A stretch of DNA of 64,000 nt from Smithella sp. PtaU1.Bin162 (GTDB taxonomy: Bacteria; Desulfobacterota; Syntrophia; Syntrophales; Smithellaceae). This document shows positions 1 through 8,738 of the stretch, one piece after another. A program made the translations under genes and the position numbers. Positions within the stretch are counted from its first letter, which is position 1; every line of letters starts with the position of its first letter. The stretch covers positions 1 to 64,000 of the forward strand of contig MVRV01000038.1 of assembly GCA_002068015.1 (NCBI GenBank). The letters run 5' to 3'. The notes beneath the pieces are model-generated. The model had not been told where the DNA came from and did no database searches. It worked only from the letters and a program-made list of their open reading frames with translations.

Positions 1-1457
1 CAACAGATTACGAAAGAATATTTCATCCAGAAAAGATCGCCATTATCGGAGTATCGGCGGAAGAAGGCAATACCGGGTTCGGCCGCGGCATTTTCGATGC
101 GATAAAAACGATCGGATTTGCCGGAGAAATATTTCTCGTTAATCCCAAAGGCGGTAAAATCGGCGATTATGTTATCCATAAACAGGTCGGGAACATTCCG
201 GAAAAATTAGATTTCGCTATAATTGCCGTCGCGGCAAGATTGGTGCCGGAAGTTCTGGAGGCCTGCCTGGAAAAAGGAGCAGCCGGCGCAGAGATCATAT
301 CATCCGGTTTCAGTGAACTGGGAACGACAGAAGGTAAAGACCTGGAAAAGAAAATTCAAGAAATAGCCGCCCGGGGTATCAGGGTTATCGGCCCCAATTG
401 CTTCGGTATCTATTGCCCGAAAAGCGGGCTCACTCTGCTGCCCGGACCGGATCTTTCCCGCCAGAGCGGTCCCGTGGCATTTCTGTCGCAAAGCGGCGGC
501 ATGTCCATCGATTTTGCCCACACCGGAAAATGGATGGGGATCAGATTCAGCAAGGTCATCAGTTTCGGCAACGGTGCCGACCTCCGCGAAACGGAACTAC
601 TGCATTATCTGGCCTCTGACCCGGAAACCCGCGTTATTGCCATGTATATAGAAGGCATCAAGAACGGCGATGCTTTTTTCCGGGCAATTAAAGAAGCAGC
701 CCGAATAAAGCCCGTCGTCATTTATAAAGGCGGCCTTTCTCTTGCCGGTCAAAGGGCGGTTGTAAGCCATACCGCATCCCTGGGCGGCAGCCGCACCATC
801 TGGCAGTCGATTTTAAACCAGGTCAACGCCTGTCAGGTTCAGGATATGACGGAAATGGCCCAATCCTGCCTTGCCTTTTCCCTGCTTCCGGCAAAAGAGT
901 TCAAAAAAATATCCGTTATCGGCGGAGGGGGAGCCCTCGGTGTAACAGCCTGCGATACCGCAGAAAATTTCGGTATCGAAATACCACCGCTTTCGGCCGC
1001 CCTGCAGGCAAAAATAGAAGCTTTTCTGCCGCAGCCGGGATCAAGCGCTAAAAATCCTATCGACGTAGCCAACCCCTACGTCCGGCCCAGGGCGCTGCAA
1101 GAGGTTCTTCGTCTGGCGGCGCAAGATGAACAAATTGAACTGCAAATAATTATCCCCCTCCTTTATCATTACAAACCGCTGGCGGAGGCCAGAGGCAAAT
1201 CCGTAGCGGAAATCACTCCCTATAAGGAACTTGCTTTTGCTATTCACGATATAGTCAAAGAAACCGGGAAACCCGTAATCGCCGTCATGCCCAATCCCAA
1301 AAAGGGAGCAGATGATCTGGATATTCTGGAAATGCTCGCACTGGCCAGAAAAGAATTTCTCGAGCGGGGAATTCCTGTTTTTGATGAGATTTCTGATGCC
1401 GTCCGGGCGCTGGGAAATGTCAACACCTACTATAGGAAGGAGGGCTTCGGGAAATGA
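1..1457 (+). CDS. Acyl-CoA synthetase (ADP-forming), alpha subunit, 5' partial
   Basis: The reading frame is open from base 3, so the gene begins before the window. The TTG at 240 is not the start, because the upstream codons already encode the CoA-binding Rossmann domain (I-A-I-I-G-V-S, then L-V-N-P-K-G). The succinyl-CoA-ligase-like domain follows, with the nucleotide-binding SQSGGM motif and the segment SHTASLGG; its His codon (768-770) corresponds to the phospho-histidine of ADP-forming acetyl-CoA synthetases. The family makes acyl-CoA reversibly with ATP to ADP plus Pi and often conserves energy by running toward ATP. The stop overlaps the next start (ATGA), so alpha and beta subunits are translationally coupled. 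The acyl substrate cannot be told from sequence. Confidence 0.9.
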   Translation, partial: TDYERIFHPEKIAIIGVSAEEGNTGFGRGIFDAIKTIGFAGEIFLVNPKGGKIGDYVIHKQVGNIPEKLDFAIIAVAARLVPEVLEACLEKGAAGAEIISSGFSELGTTEGKDLEKKIQEIAARGIRVIGPNCFGIYCPKSGLTLLPGPDLSRQSGPVAFLSQSGGMSIDFAHTGKWMGIRFSKVISFGNGADLRETELLHYLASDPETRVIAMYIEGIKNGDAFFRAIKEAARIKPVVIYKGGLSLAGQRAVVSHTASLGGSRTIWQSILNQVNACQVQDMTEMAQSCLAFSLLPAKEFKKISVIGGGGALGVTACDTAENFGIEIPPLSAALQAKIEAFLPQPGSSAKNPIDVANPYVRPRALQEVLRLAAQDEQIELQIIIPLLYHYKPLAEARGKSVAEITPYKELAFAIHDIVKETGKPVIAVMPNPKKGADDLDILEMLALARKEFLERGIPVFDEISDAVRALGNVNTYYRKEGFGK

Positions 1458-2140
1458 ATAAAAAAGAGGCAATCCTGGTAATCAATAATGTATTATCCGA
1501 AGGACGTAATGCTCTTTCCGAATATGAATCCAAACAGCTGCTCGCCGCTTACGGTATTCCCGTAACCCGGGAAATTCTTGTGGAAAAAAGAAGTGAACTA
1601 CTGAAAGCAATCCGGGAAATCGGCTTCCCGCTGGTTTTGAAGGGATGTTCCGCCGCGATAGCCCATAAAACGGAAAAAGGTCTGATCCGCATTGATCTTC
1701 GCAATAAGAAAGAAGTCCTGCAGGCATTTGATGAAATTCAGGCAGGTATGAATGATGATCGCGGTGCCGTTTTAGTCCAGGAAATGATCAAAGGGCAAAG
1801 GGAGCTTGTCCTCGGTATGACGAGAGACGACCAATTCGGCCCTTGCATCATGTTCGGCCTGGGCGGTATCTTTACGGAGATCCTGCACGATGTTTCTTTC
1901 CGCCGGGCGCCGCTCACAAAAAACGACGCTTATTCCCTGATGCAGGAAATCAGGGGCCATAAAATTATTTCGGCTGTGCGTGGAATGGAAGCAGCGGATA
2001 AAGAAACTCTGGCGGACATGCTGATTGCGCTTGGTCTCATCGGAACGGAGATCGGAGAGATCAGGGAAATTGATCTTAATCCCGTCATCATCTCCCGGGG
2101 AAAACCAATTGTGGTCGATGCCCTCATCATTCTGAAATAA
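1454..2140 (+). CDS. Acyl-CoA synthetase (ADP-forming), beta subunit (ATP-grasp)
   Basis: This 228-residue protein is the ATP-grasp half of a split ADP-forming acyl-CoA synthetase. It opens with the typical linker (S-E-Y-E-S-K-Q-L-L-A-A-Y-G-I-P) and has the ATP-grasp lysine segment (F-P-L-V-L-K-G) and the glycine-rich FGLGGIF region. It ends with E-I-D-L-N-P-V-I, the metal/ATP-binding end of the fold. Length matches stand-alone beta subunits of archaeal acetyl-CoA synthetases. Its ATG overlaps the alpha stop by four bases. In many bacteria the two halves are fused, so the separate arrangement is worth noting. Confidence 0.9.
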   Translation: MNKKEAILVINNVLSEGRNALSEYESKQLLAAYGIPVTREILVEKRSELLKAIREIGFPLVLKGCSAAIAHKTEKGLIRIDLRNKKEVLQAFDEIQAGMNDDRGAVLVQEMIKGQRELVLGMTRDDQFGPCIMFGLGGIFTEILHDVSFRRAPLTKNDAYSLMQEIRGHKIISAVRGMEAADKETLADMLIALGLIGTEIGEIREIDLNPVIISRGKPIVVDALIILK

Positions 2141-2457
2141 TAATCGCAGCTGAACCAAATATCTGTTCGCTAACCGGCAGGAAGAAATTTAATCAAATGA
2201 AGTTTCTCTGCTGCTCGCCTATGAGAACGGAAATTAAAAATTCCATTGAATCCTTTAAACGATGTTTAACATTTCTTTCAATAAAACATCCGCAATCAGG
2301 TAATTATGAAATAACAGCAGGCATAATTAAAATTAAATAATTATTTTATTTCCAATACATATAAACATTTTCTGTTTACCGGTCATTTCTGGCACACTTA
2401 TTTCATAACTTAATAGAAAAAGTAACAACAAGTTATGTGCTAAGGAGAATCGGATTT
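2141..2457. other. 317-bp AT-rich intergenic region, no gene recognised
   Basis: No ORF, tRNA or clear hairpin is visible. The stretch is notably AT-rich and must carry the promoter of the small membrane protein that follows. I see no convincing sigma-70 boxes; a near-miss to a sigma-54 element is discussed among the rejected items. Confidence 0.4.
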
Positions 2458-2733
2458 ATGAAAAAGACAATTCAAACATTATTTCTGGTGGCTTTCGTAA
2501 TTTTTACAACGGCGTCGTTCAGTTTTGCCGAAGCAAGCGCTGCCGGCAGCGGTTCCTTTCCCTTTTTCCATCTGGGATGTCTGATTGTCGGTGGCTTGAT
2601 CATCGTTTCTCTGAAGCAGAAATATGCCAAGTTATACTTAAGCGAAGCAATCGGATCTTTCGCCCTTTATACACTGCTCATTGCCCTCTTCACGGCACCA
2701 GTAGTAGACGCCCTGAAAAATCTGGTTAATTGA
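2458..2733 (+). CDS. Small exported or membrane protein of unknown function
   Basis: I do not recognise this 91-residue protein. I chose the ATG at 2458 because AAGGAG lies about ten bases upstream and the protein then starts M-K-K-T like a signal peptide; an ATG seven codons earlier would place the ribosome site inside the gene. Residues 1-25 form a signal peptide ending in F-A-E-A. Two hydrophobic segments follow (around residues 35-50 and 65-85), separated by a short basic stretch, with no catalytic motif. A strong terminator follows at once, so the gene is probably monocistronic. Confidence 0.65.
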   Translation: MKKTIQTLFLVAFVIFTTASFSFAEASAAGSGSFPFFHLGCLIVGGLIIVSLKQKYAKLYLSEAIGSFALYTLLIALFTAPVVDALKNLVN

Positions 2734-2741
2734 TCATTTAA

Positions 2742-2773
2742 AAAACCCATCCTTTTATTTCAGGATGGGTTTT
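2742..2773 (+). terminator. Rho-independent terminator of the small membrane protein gene
   Basis: A perfect 11-bp inverted repeat (AAAACCCATCC and GGATGGGTTTT) encloses a 10-base loop and ends in T residues, nine bases after the stop codon. Confidence 0.85.
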
Positions 2774-2790
2774 AAAATTTTCCTGAATAA

Positions 2791-2823
2791 AAAAGCCTCC
2801 GTTGAGTTGCCACGGAGGCTTTT
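2791..2823. terminator. Bidirectional terminator between convergent genes
   Basis: An 11-bp stem (AAAAGCCTCCG and CGGAGGCTTTT) is flanked by A and T runs on both sides. It can terminate the acyl-CoA synthetase transcript arriving on the minus strand as well as backing up the plus-strand terminator. Confidence 0.85.
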
Positions 2824-2849
2824 CTTCTATTTGTATATCCTGATTTTCA

Positions 2850-4748
2850 TCAAGCTTCCGCCGCCAGTTTTTTCGCGGCGTCTTTTATGACATCCAAAAC
2901 GGAAGCATCTTCAATTGTCGACGGTACAACGTATTGCTGCTGATTGACTATTTTACGCATCGTGCTGCGCAGGGTTTTGCCGGAACGGGTCTTGGGCAGA
3001 GCCTTGACGATAGCACACTGCTTGAAACAGGCAACGGCACCGATATCATTGCGTACCATCTGCACCAATTCCTTCACAATTTCATCGGGATTGCGGTTAA
3101 CACCGGCTTTCAGTACCGCAAAGCCCACCGGCACTTCACCTTTCAGTTTCTCGTTCATGCCGAAAACGGCACATTCGGCAATATCCTTATGTTTGGCAAT
3201 AATTTCTTCCATCGCTCCCGTGGAAAGACGATGACCGGCAACATTGATGACATCGTCAATCCTTCCCATAATGAAAAGATAACCGTCCTGATCAAAGAAA
3301 CCGCCGTCACCGGTCACATAATAACCGGGAATTTCGGTCACATATTCCAGATACCGTTTGTCATCCTTCCACAATGTGGGCAGACATCCGGGCGGAAGCG
3401 GCAGCTTTATGGAAACGGCACCCTCCTGACCGTTGGGAATTTTTTTACCGTTATTATCAAGAATTTCCACATTATATCCGGGAACCGCTTTGGTCGGCGA
3501 ACCTGCTTTGATGGGAAAAGGTTCTATTCCCATGCAATTGGCGGCAATGGGCCAGCCGGTTTCCGTCTGCCACCAGTGATCAACTACCGGTATTTTCAGC
3601 ATACCGCTCGCCCAGTGATATGTATCGGGATCAAGTCTCTCCCCGGCCAGAAATAAATACTTCAGCGTTTTAATATCGTATTTTTTCAGATAGTCGGCGT
3701 TGGGATCTTCTTTTTTGATGGCGCGGAATGCCGTTGGAGCCGTAAATAAAACGGATACGCCATGCTGCGCTATGACCCTCCAGAATGCACCCGGATCGGG
3801 AGTACCGATCGGTTTTCCCTCATAAACAATTGTGGTACAGCCATAAAGCAGAGGTGCATATATAATGTAGGAATGCCCCACAACCCAGCCGACATCGGAT
3901 GCCGCCCAGAAAACCTCGCCGGGTTTTACATCATAAATATATTTCATCGACCACTTGAGAGCAACTGCATAACCGCCGTTGTCACGCATGACGCCTTTGG
4001 GCTTGCCGGTTGTACCGGATGTATAAAGAATATAAAGAGGATCGGTTGCCTTTACCGTCACACAATCCGCCTTTTTTGCAGTTTTCATTACCTCATCCCA
4101 GTTATAATCGCGGCCGGCAATCAAATCAGCCGCAAGTTGGGAACGTTGATAAATAACGGTTTTTTGCGGCTTATGTTCAGCCAGCTTGATCGCTTCATCC
4201 AAAAGCGGCTTGTAAGGAATAACTTTCTTCCCTTCGATGCCGCAGGAAGCGGAAATAATGACGTCGGGTTGGGCATCATTGATGCGAATGGCCAATTCAT
4301 TAGGTGCAAATCCGCCGAACACAACGGAGTGCACAGCGCCCAGGCGGGCACAGGCCAAAACAGCCGTCAGAGCCTGCGGAATCATGGGCATGTAAATGAT
4401 AACCGTATCGCCTTTTTTCACTCCCATATCTTTCAGGACACCGGCAAAACGGGCCACCTGATCAAGCAACTCATTGTAAGTAATTTTGAGAACCGTATTG
4501 GTCATCGGACTGTCGTAAATAATCGCCGCCTGATTGCCGCGGCCGTTTTCGACATGATAATCAAGAGCATTGTAACAGGTATTAAGCTCACCGCCGACAA
4601 ACCAGCCGTAAAAAGGCTTTCTACTGTCGTCGAGAACCTTGTCCCACTTCTTCACCCATTGAATTTCTTCCGCCGCCTTGCCCCAGAAAGCAGCGGGATC
4701 CGTTATGGATTCATTATAAATATCCGCATACTTCAAACTACCTGCCAT
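2850..4748 (-). CDS. prpE: Propionyl-/acetyl-CoA synthetase (AMP-forming), PrpE-like
   Basis: This 632-residue ANL-superfamily ligase activates a short-chain acid to acyl-CoA through an acyl-adenylate. The adenylation loop YTSGTTGKPKG is at residues 242-252. The A5 region H-W-W-Q-T-E-T-G-W-P-I and the A8 region D-D-V-I-N-V-A-G-H-R are intact. The catalytic, acetylatable lysine is K591 in P-K-T-R-S-G-K. The wording around W-Q-T-E-T-G-W-P-I-A-A-N resembles propionyl-CoA synthetase (PrpE/ACSS3) more than acetyl-CoA synthetase, but either substrate is possible. In syntrophs this class can also run backwards to make ATP. It lies 63 bp downstream of a GntR gene on the same strand, probably in one transcript. 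Confidence 0.92.
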   Translation of the reverse strand: MAGSLKYADIYNESITDPAAFWGKAAEEIQWVKKWDKVLDDSRKPFYGWFVGGELNTCYNALDYHVENGRGNQAAIIYDSPMTNTVLKITYNELLDQVARFAGVLKDMGVKKGDTVIIYMPMIPQALTAVLACARLGAVHSVVFGGFAPNELAIRINDAQPDVIISASCGIEGKKVIPYKPLLDEAIKLAEHKPQKTVIYQRSQLAADLIAGRDYNWDEVMKTAKKADCVTVKATDPLYILYTSGTTGKPKGVMRDNGGYAVALKWSMKYIYDVKPGEVFWAASDVGWVVGHSYIIYAPLLYGCTTIVYEGKPIGTPDPGAFWRVIAQHGVSVLFTAPTAFRAIKKEDPNADYLKKYDIKTLKYLFLAGERLDPDTYHWASGMLKIPVVDHWWQTETGWPIAANCMGIEPFPIKAGSPTKAVPGYNVEILDNNGKKIPNGQEGAVSIKLPLPPGCLPTLWKDDKRYLEYVTEIPGYYVTGDGGFFDQDGYLFIMGRIDDVINVAGHRLSTGAMEEIIAKHKDIAECAVFGMNEKLKGEVPVGFAVLKAGVNRNPDEIVKELVQMVRNDIGAVACFKQCAIVKALPKTRSGKTLRSTMRKIVNQQQYVVPSTIEDASVLDVIKDAAKKLAAEA

Positions 4749-4811
4749 AAATTCCCTCCTTTAATAAAAAAATAATAATATAACCAGTCCTGCATGGACT
4801 GCTTCCAACAA

Positions 4812-5546
4812 CTATTTGTCGAGAACCACTTTAAATTTGTACTTATTCTCCACAAAATAAGTCCAGACTATTTCCACGGGACACTGTTTACCGTCATAAA
4901 CGGAAGTTTTAACGGTAAGCACGGGATCGAGAGGAGCAATACTCAGATGAGATGAAATCAACTTATCGGCCCGGTTAATTTCCACCTCATGTTCGATAAT
5001 ACCCAGTTCCAGACCAATGACGTTCTCGAGTATTTCCAGCATCATCATCTGCCGTAAATGCTTCTTTAATATTTTTTCACCGAATATTTTGGGCATATAA
5101 TTAATTGTAAAACTGAGCGGTTCATTGCCCAGATACCGCAGACGGGTGAATTTATAAACTTCCGCTCCCTTATCCAGCCCCAGAAACTGAGACACGGCAG
5201 CGGAAGCTTTTACGAGTTCTTTCCCGGCGGATTTGACCGTTGTCTTTTCACTGATCCGGAATATCTGCCTGTTAATACCGGACTGCTTTTCTTTGCGGAT
5301 GCCCCGGGAGATGTCCGTCCAGAAATTACCCTTGCCCTGCTTCTTTATTATCATTCCCTGTTTCGACAGATGATCCAGTGCGTGACGTACGGTAGCACGA
5401 CTGACACCGAAAACATTACTCAATTTTTCTTCGGGCGGCAGTCTTTCACCTACCGGCGTTTCACTGCTTTTAAGCATATTGATAAGATAATCCGCAATCT
5501 GATAATGCAGCGGCATCTGTTTATTTTTCAGAACTACTCTTTCCAT
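4812..5546 (-). CDS. GntR-family (HutC-type) transcriptional regulator
   Basis: This 244-residue protein has an N-terminal winged helix-turn-helix of the GntR type (P-L-H-Y-Q-I-A-D-Y-L at residues 12-21; S-R-A-T-V-R-H-A-L recognition helix near 50). A C-terminal UTRA ligand-binding domain matches the HutC subfamily. It is the first gene before the PrpE-like synthetase, so it probably controls activation of short-chain acids in response to an acid or acyl-CoA. A palindrome over its own promoter suggests autoregulation. The ligand cannot be read from sequence. Confidence 0.88.
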   Translation of the reverse strand: MERVVLKNKQMPLHYQIADYLINMLKSSETPVGERLPPEEKLSNVFGVSRATVRHALDHLSKQGMIIKKQGKGNFWTDISRGIRKEKQSGINRQIFRISEKTTVKSAGKELVKASAAVSQFLGLDKGAEVYKFTRLRYLGNEPLSFTINYMPKIFGEKILKKHLRQMMMLEILENVIGLELGIIEHEVEINRADKLISSHLSIAPLDPVLTVKTSVYDGKQCPVEIVWTYFVENKYKFKVVLDK

Positions 5547-5583
5547 TTTCGAAACGGCGGCTCCTTGCTGCCAAGTTATTTAG

Positions 5584-5603
5584 TTGTATGCACCATTATA
5601 CAA
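5584..5603 (-). promoter_or_regulatory. Candidate GntR operator overlapping a -10 box
   Basis: A 6-bp inverted repeat, TTGTAT and ATACAA with 8 bases between, lies 38-57 bp upstream of the GntR start. On the minus strand the left half merges with a perfect TATAAT. A TTGACA further upstream has only a 14-base spacer, so it is probably not a normal -35. A symmetric site over the -10 is what an autorepressor would use. Confidence 0.5.
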
Positions 5604-5665
5604 GTTAATTTTTTTGTCAATGATTATGTGGAAAAAAATATTCCGGAGGCTGAATTTCGATATGT

Positions 5666-6193
5666 TTATTTTTTTAAATCGGCAACAAGCTTCGTGAGCT
5701 GTAAGGACAATTTCTGCGCCAGCTTCTGCAAGAGCGCCGTGTCCATGTCCGGCCGGTAACGATCAGGAATCGCGTCACCGTTATTCCAGCTGCCGGCAAT
5801 TTCATCACCTATCCGAAAGGGTATAAGGGCCAGCGATTTGACAAAATATTTATGGGCGGGAGGGAATAGTTTATAATAGGGATGTAATTCCCTGTTGACT
5901 AAAACCGGCTGCACTCCGGCGGGAATAAGGCGTTCGAATAATCCCCGGGAAATGACATTGAGTTTATTTTTCAACAGGTCGGAAGATTTTGCAGCCTCAA
6001 TAATGGGTGCGGTATCAGCATTCTCAATCAGCGTAAGCCAGACAAAAGGTACGGCGAATTCCTTCTCAATTCCGGCAATGAGCGTTTCGAAAAGCCCGGT
6101 CATGCTTTTTGCCTGGGAAAGTTGCAGCTCAATTTTACTTAATTTTACCGATATTTCCAGATTGATGCGCCTTATTTCATCCGTTTTATCCAT
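5666..6193 (-). CDS. DUF484 family protein (GAF-like)
   Basis: This 175-residue protein matches the DUF484 family: a short N-terminal coiled segment followed by a GAF-like domain ending with the signature G-S-W-N-N-G-D and R-Y-R-P-D-M-D-T-A-L-L. In gammaproteobacteria the family often sits near xerC or dapF; its function is unknown, with a small-molecule or signalling role assumed from the GAF fold. Here it begins three bases after the xthA stop, so the two are co-transcribed with xthA first. Confidence 0.75.
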   Translation of the reverse strand: MDKTDEIRRINLEISVKLSKIELQLSQAKSMTGLFETLIAGIEKEFAVPFVWLTLIENADTAPIIEAAKSSDLLKNKLNVISRGLFERLIPAGVQPVLVNRELHPYYKLFPPAHKYFVKSLALIPFRIGDEIAGSWNNGDAIPDRYRPDMDTALLQKLAQKLSLQLTKLVADLKK

Positions 6194-6196
6194 AAA

Positions 6197-6973
6197 TTAA
6201 TGATCTCCAAATTCGGCATAAACCAGTACATGATCCGACGGCTTTTCCGTAAACCTTGTCGGCAGATCAATATTGCAGGCCCGTGAGAAACCGGCCAAAG
6301 ATTGCGTAGCAAGAATATGGTCGACCCGCCATCCTAAATTTCTTCCGGCCGCATCCCGCACCCGGTAATCAAAAAAAGAGTACTGACCGGCTTCGGCAGG
6401 ATGATGCCTGCGGAACACATCAATAAATCCCCAGGATTTAATATTGCCAAAAGCACTCCAAACTTCCGGATTAAAGCAGACATGACCCAGAATTCTTTTG
6501 GGATCATGCACATCGATTGCTTCCGGCGCCACATTTAAATCACCGCACCAGACAATCCGGTTTTGCGGTTGAAAATGTTTTTGCAGATATTTTTTCAATC
6601 TCCTAAACCATGCCAGTTTATATGCATACTGCGGGCTGTCTTTAGACTGCCCCTGCGGCACATAGGTGTTAATAACGGCAAGGCCGTCGTAAGTTGCTGC
6701 GATTATGCGATCGGCATCGTTCGTTTCATCATCCAGGCCGAAAATAACTTTTTGCGGTTTCTGCTTCGACACTATGGCTACACCGGCATGTTGTTTATAG
6801 CCTTTTAAAATAACGTGATAGCCTAAACCGGCAAATTCGGCTGCCGGAAACTTATCGTCGGCAACTTTCGTTTCCTGCAGGCATAAATAATCAGGCCTGT
6901 TTTTTTGCAGCCAGGGCAAAACAATATGCAACCGGGAACGAATGGAATTTACATTATAAGTCGCAATCTTCAC
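6197..6973 (-). CDS. xthA: Exodeoxyribonuclease III
   Basis: This 258-residue enzyme is an AP endonuclease and 3'-5' exonuclease of the EEP fold that acts in base excision repair. Catalytic residues are present at expected places: N7, E34 in L-Q-E-T-K, the tyrosine of N-T-Y-V-P-Q-G, D and N of G-D-L-N-V-A-P, the W-R-V-D-H-I segment, and the final H248 in S-D-H. The start codon is GTG (complement of 6971-6973), with AAAGG about nine bases upstream. The DUF484 gene follows in the same transcript. Confidence 0.95.
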   Translation of the reverse strand: MKIATYNVNSIRSRLHIVLPWLQKNRPDYLCLQETKVADDKFPAAEFAGLGYHVILKGYKQHAGVAIVSKQKPQKVIFGLDDETNDADRIIAATYDGLAVINTYVPQGQSKDSPQYAYKLAWFRRLKKYLQKHFQPQNRIVWCGDLNVAPEAIDVHDPKRILGHVCFNPEVWSAFGNIKSWGFIDVFRRHHPAEAGQYSFFDYRVRDAAGRNLGWRVDHILATQSLAGFSRACNIDLPTRFTEKPSDHVLVYAEFGDH

Positions 6974-7073
6974 ATTCTTCGCCTTTCTTCAAAAATTACC
7001 GGTTTAATACCATGAGCAACGTTCCTACTCAAGATTTTTTGCTCCGTTTTATAAAATGGTGTATAAATGAAAA

Positions 7074-8168
7074 ATGGAAAAAGCGGATATCACCATAATC
7101 GGCGCCGGAGTAATCGGACTGGCTATTGCAGCGGAAATTGCCGAACCCGGTTTAAATATTTTCATCCTGGAAAAAAATCCTACCCACGGCAGCGCTACCA
7201 GTTCCCGCAACAGCGAAGTAATTCACAGCGGCATGTATTATCCGGCAGGATCGCTCAAAGCATCCCTTTGTGTTGCCGGAAGAACCATGCTTTACGAAAT
7301 TGCCGCCCATAACAATATACCGCATAAAAAAATCGGCAAATTAGTCGTGGCGACAAAACCGGACGAAACCGAAGAAATTGAACGTCTCCATGCAAATGCC
7401 CGGAAAAACGATGTCCGCTCCGTCGCAATCATCAGTACCCGGAAAATCGCTCAAATGGAACCGCATATTACTGCATGTGCCGCCCTGCACTCTCCGGAAA
7501 CCGGCGTTATCAGCGCCCATGCTCTGATGAATTATTTTCTGCTGCAGGCGAAGAGCAAAAAAGCCCAGTTCGTTTATAATACAGAGGTCGTGCGGATCGA
7601 GAAAGAAACCGGCGGCTACAGGATTTTTACCGAAAATTCAAAAAATGAGGCTTTTGAATTTTCCTCCGCAGTTGTAATCAATGCGGCGGGCCTTGAATCC
7701 GACACCATTGCCAATATGGCCGGCGGTGATTATCAACTGCATTACTGCAAGGGTGATTATTGCAGCATCTCCGGTATAAAGCAGGGAACCGTGCAGAGAT
7801 TAATTTACCCGGTTCCGGTTAAAAACCACGTGGGGCTTGGCGTGCACCTGACAATTGATCTTGCCGGCCGTTTGAAACTGGGACCGGATACCGCTTATAT
7901 TTCCCGCGGAGAAAACTACGCTGTCGCGCCGGAAAAAGTTCATCTCTTCTATCAAAGCGCCAGAAAATTTCTGCCTTTTTTAAAAGAAGAAAACGTGAAC
8001 CCGGATATGTCCGGCATCCGTCCTAAATTGCAGGGTCCCGCCGACAGCTTCCGTGATTTTATCATTCAGGAAGATCGGCCGGGATTCATCAATCTGGTAG
8101 GCATTGAATCGCCCGGGCTTACTTCTTCACCCGCCGTTGCCCGGTATGTAAAGAAAATGTTGACTTAG
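7074..8168 (+). CDS. FAD-dependent oxidoreductase, L-2-hydroxyglutarate oxidase-like
   Basis: This 364-residue flavoprotein opens with the dinucleotide-binding motif G-A-G-V-I-G (residues 10-15) and the acidic strand end L-E-K. The segments T-S-S-R-N-S-E-V-I-H-S-G and G-L-G-V-H-L-T are typical of the LhgO/YgaF group in the DAO superfamily. That family oxidises L-2-hydroxyglutarate to 2-oxoglutarate and passes electrons to quinone; the substrate is inferred from family resemblance. The start has no strong ribosome site, so translation may be weak or the start slightly misplaced. A peroxiredoxin gene follows 65 bp downstream on the same strand. Confidence 0.82.
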   Translation: MEKADITIIGAGVIGLAIAAEIAEPGLNIFILEKNPTHGSATSSRNSEVIHSGMYYPAGSLKASLCVAGRTMLYEIAAHNNIPHKKIGKLVVATKPDETEEIERLHANARKNDVRSVAIISTRKIAQMEPHITACAALHSPETGVISAHALMNYFLLQAKSKKAQFVYNTEVVRIEKETGGYRIFTENSKNEAFEFSSAVVINAAGLESDTIANMAGGDYQLHYCKGDYCSISGIKQGTVQRLIYPVPVKNHVGLGVHLTIDLAGRLKLGPDTAYISRGENYAVAPEKVHLFYQSARKFLPFLKEENVNPDMSGIRPKLQGPADSFRDFIIQEDRPGFINLVGIESPGLTSSPAVARYVKKMLT

Positions 8169-8233
8169 GAAAAAACACCGGAAGGATCTCTCCAAAGCAT
8201 TATGCAAAGCTGAACAAACAGAGGAGGAAAATT

Positions 8234-8701
8234 ATGGCAGCAAAAAAAGTTCTCAATATCGGCACGAAAGTCCGCAATTTCAGTCTAAAGGATCAGAATC
8301 AAGAGGTTTTTCAGTTCACCTCCGTCAAGGGTAAAAAAATCCTCTTGTCTTTCCATCCGCTGGCCTGGACACCGGTCTGCGCAAAACAGATGCAGTCTCT
8401 GGAAAAAAACTATAAAGTCTTCCAAAAGCTCCGCACCATTGCCGTGGGCATCAGTGTAGACAGTGTCCCCAGCAAAAGCGCCTGGGCTAAGTCTCTTAAG
8501 ATTTCCCAAACCAGCCTGCTTGCGGATTTCTGGCCGCACGGCGGCGTTGCCAAATCTCTGGGGATACTCAGAGACGAAGGCTTTTCGGAACGGGCAAATA
8601 TAATTATCGATGAAAACGGCCGTATCTCTTTTGCAAAAATATACCCCATTGGTCAGCTGCCGGACATTGCAGAGATAATCGGGAAGCTGAAAGTGCTATA
8701 G
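8234..8701 (+). CDS. Peroxiredoxin, 1-Cys (AhpE/AhpC-TSA type)
   Basis: This 155-residue thioredoxin-fold peroxidase reduces peroxides with a thiol. The peroxidatic cysteine C49 lies in P-L-A-W-T-P-V-C, matching P-x-x-x-T-x-x-C, and is the only cysteine in the protein. It must therefore work as a 1-Cys enzyme, resolved by an outside thiol. A strong GAGGAGG ribosome site precedes the ATG. Its place between a flavin oxidase and an amidohydrolase fits defence against peroxide made by flavoproteins in an anaerobe, though that is inference. Confidence 0.9.
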   Translation: MAAKKVLNIGTKVRNFSLKDQNQEVFQFTSVKGKKILLSFHPLAWTPVCAKQMQSLEKNYKVFQKLRTIAVGISVDSVPSKSAWAKSLKISQTSLLADFWPHGGVAKSLGILRDEGFSERANIIIDENGRISFAKIYPIGQLPDIAEIIGKLKVL

Positions 8702-8738
8702 ATGATATACGATGCGACAGAAAAGAAGGGAATGTGTT

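Noticed and set aside
2390-2405. Sigma-54-like promoter (TGGCAC ... TTTCA) before the small membrane protein
   Set aside because: The -24 half fits, but the essential GC of the -12 element is TC, so I do not call it.
2934-4775. Long plus-strand ORFs of 240 and 337 codons antisense to the PrpE-like gene
   Set aside because: They are shadows of a well-matched ANL ligase; their translations have no domain signature and no ribosome sites.
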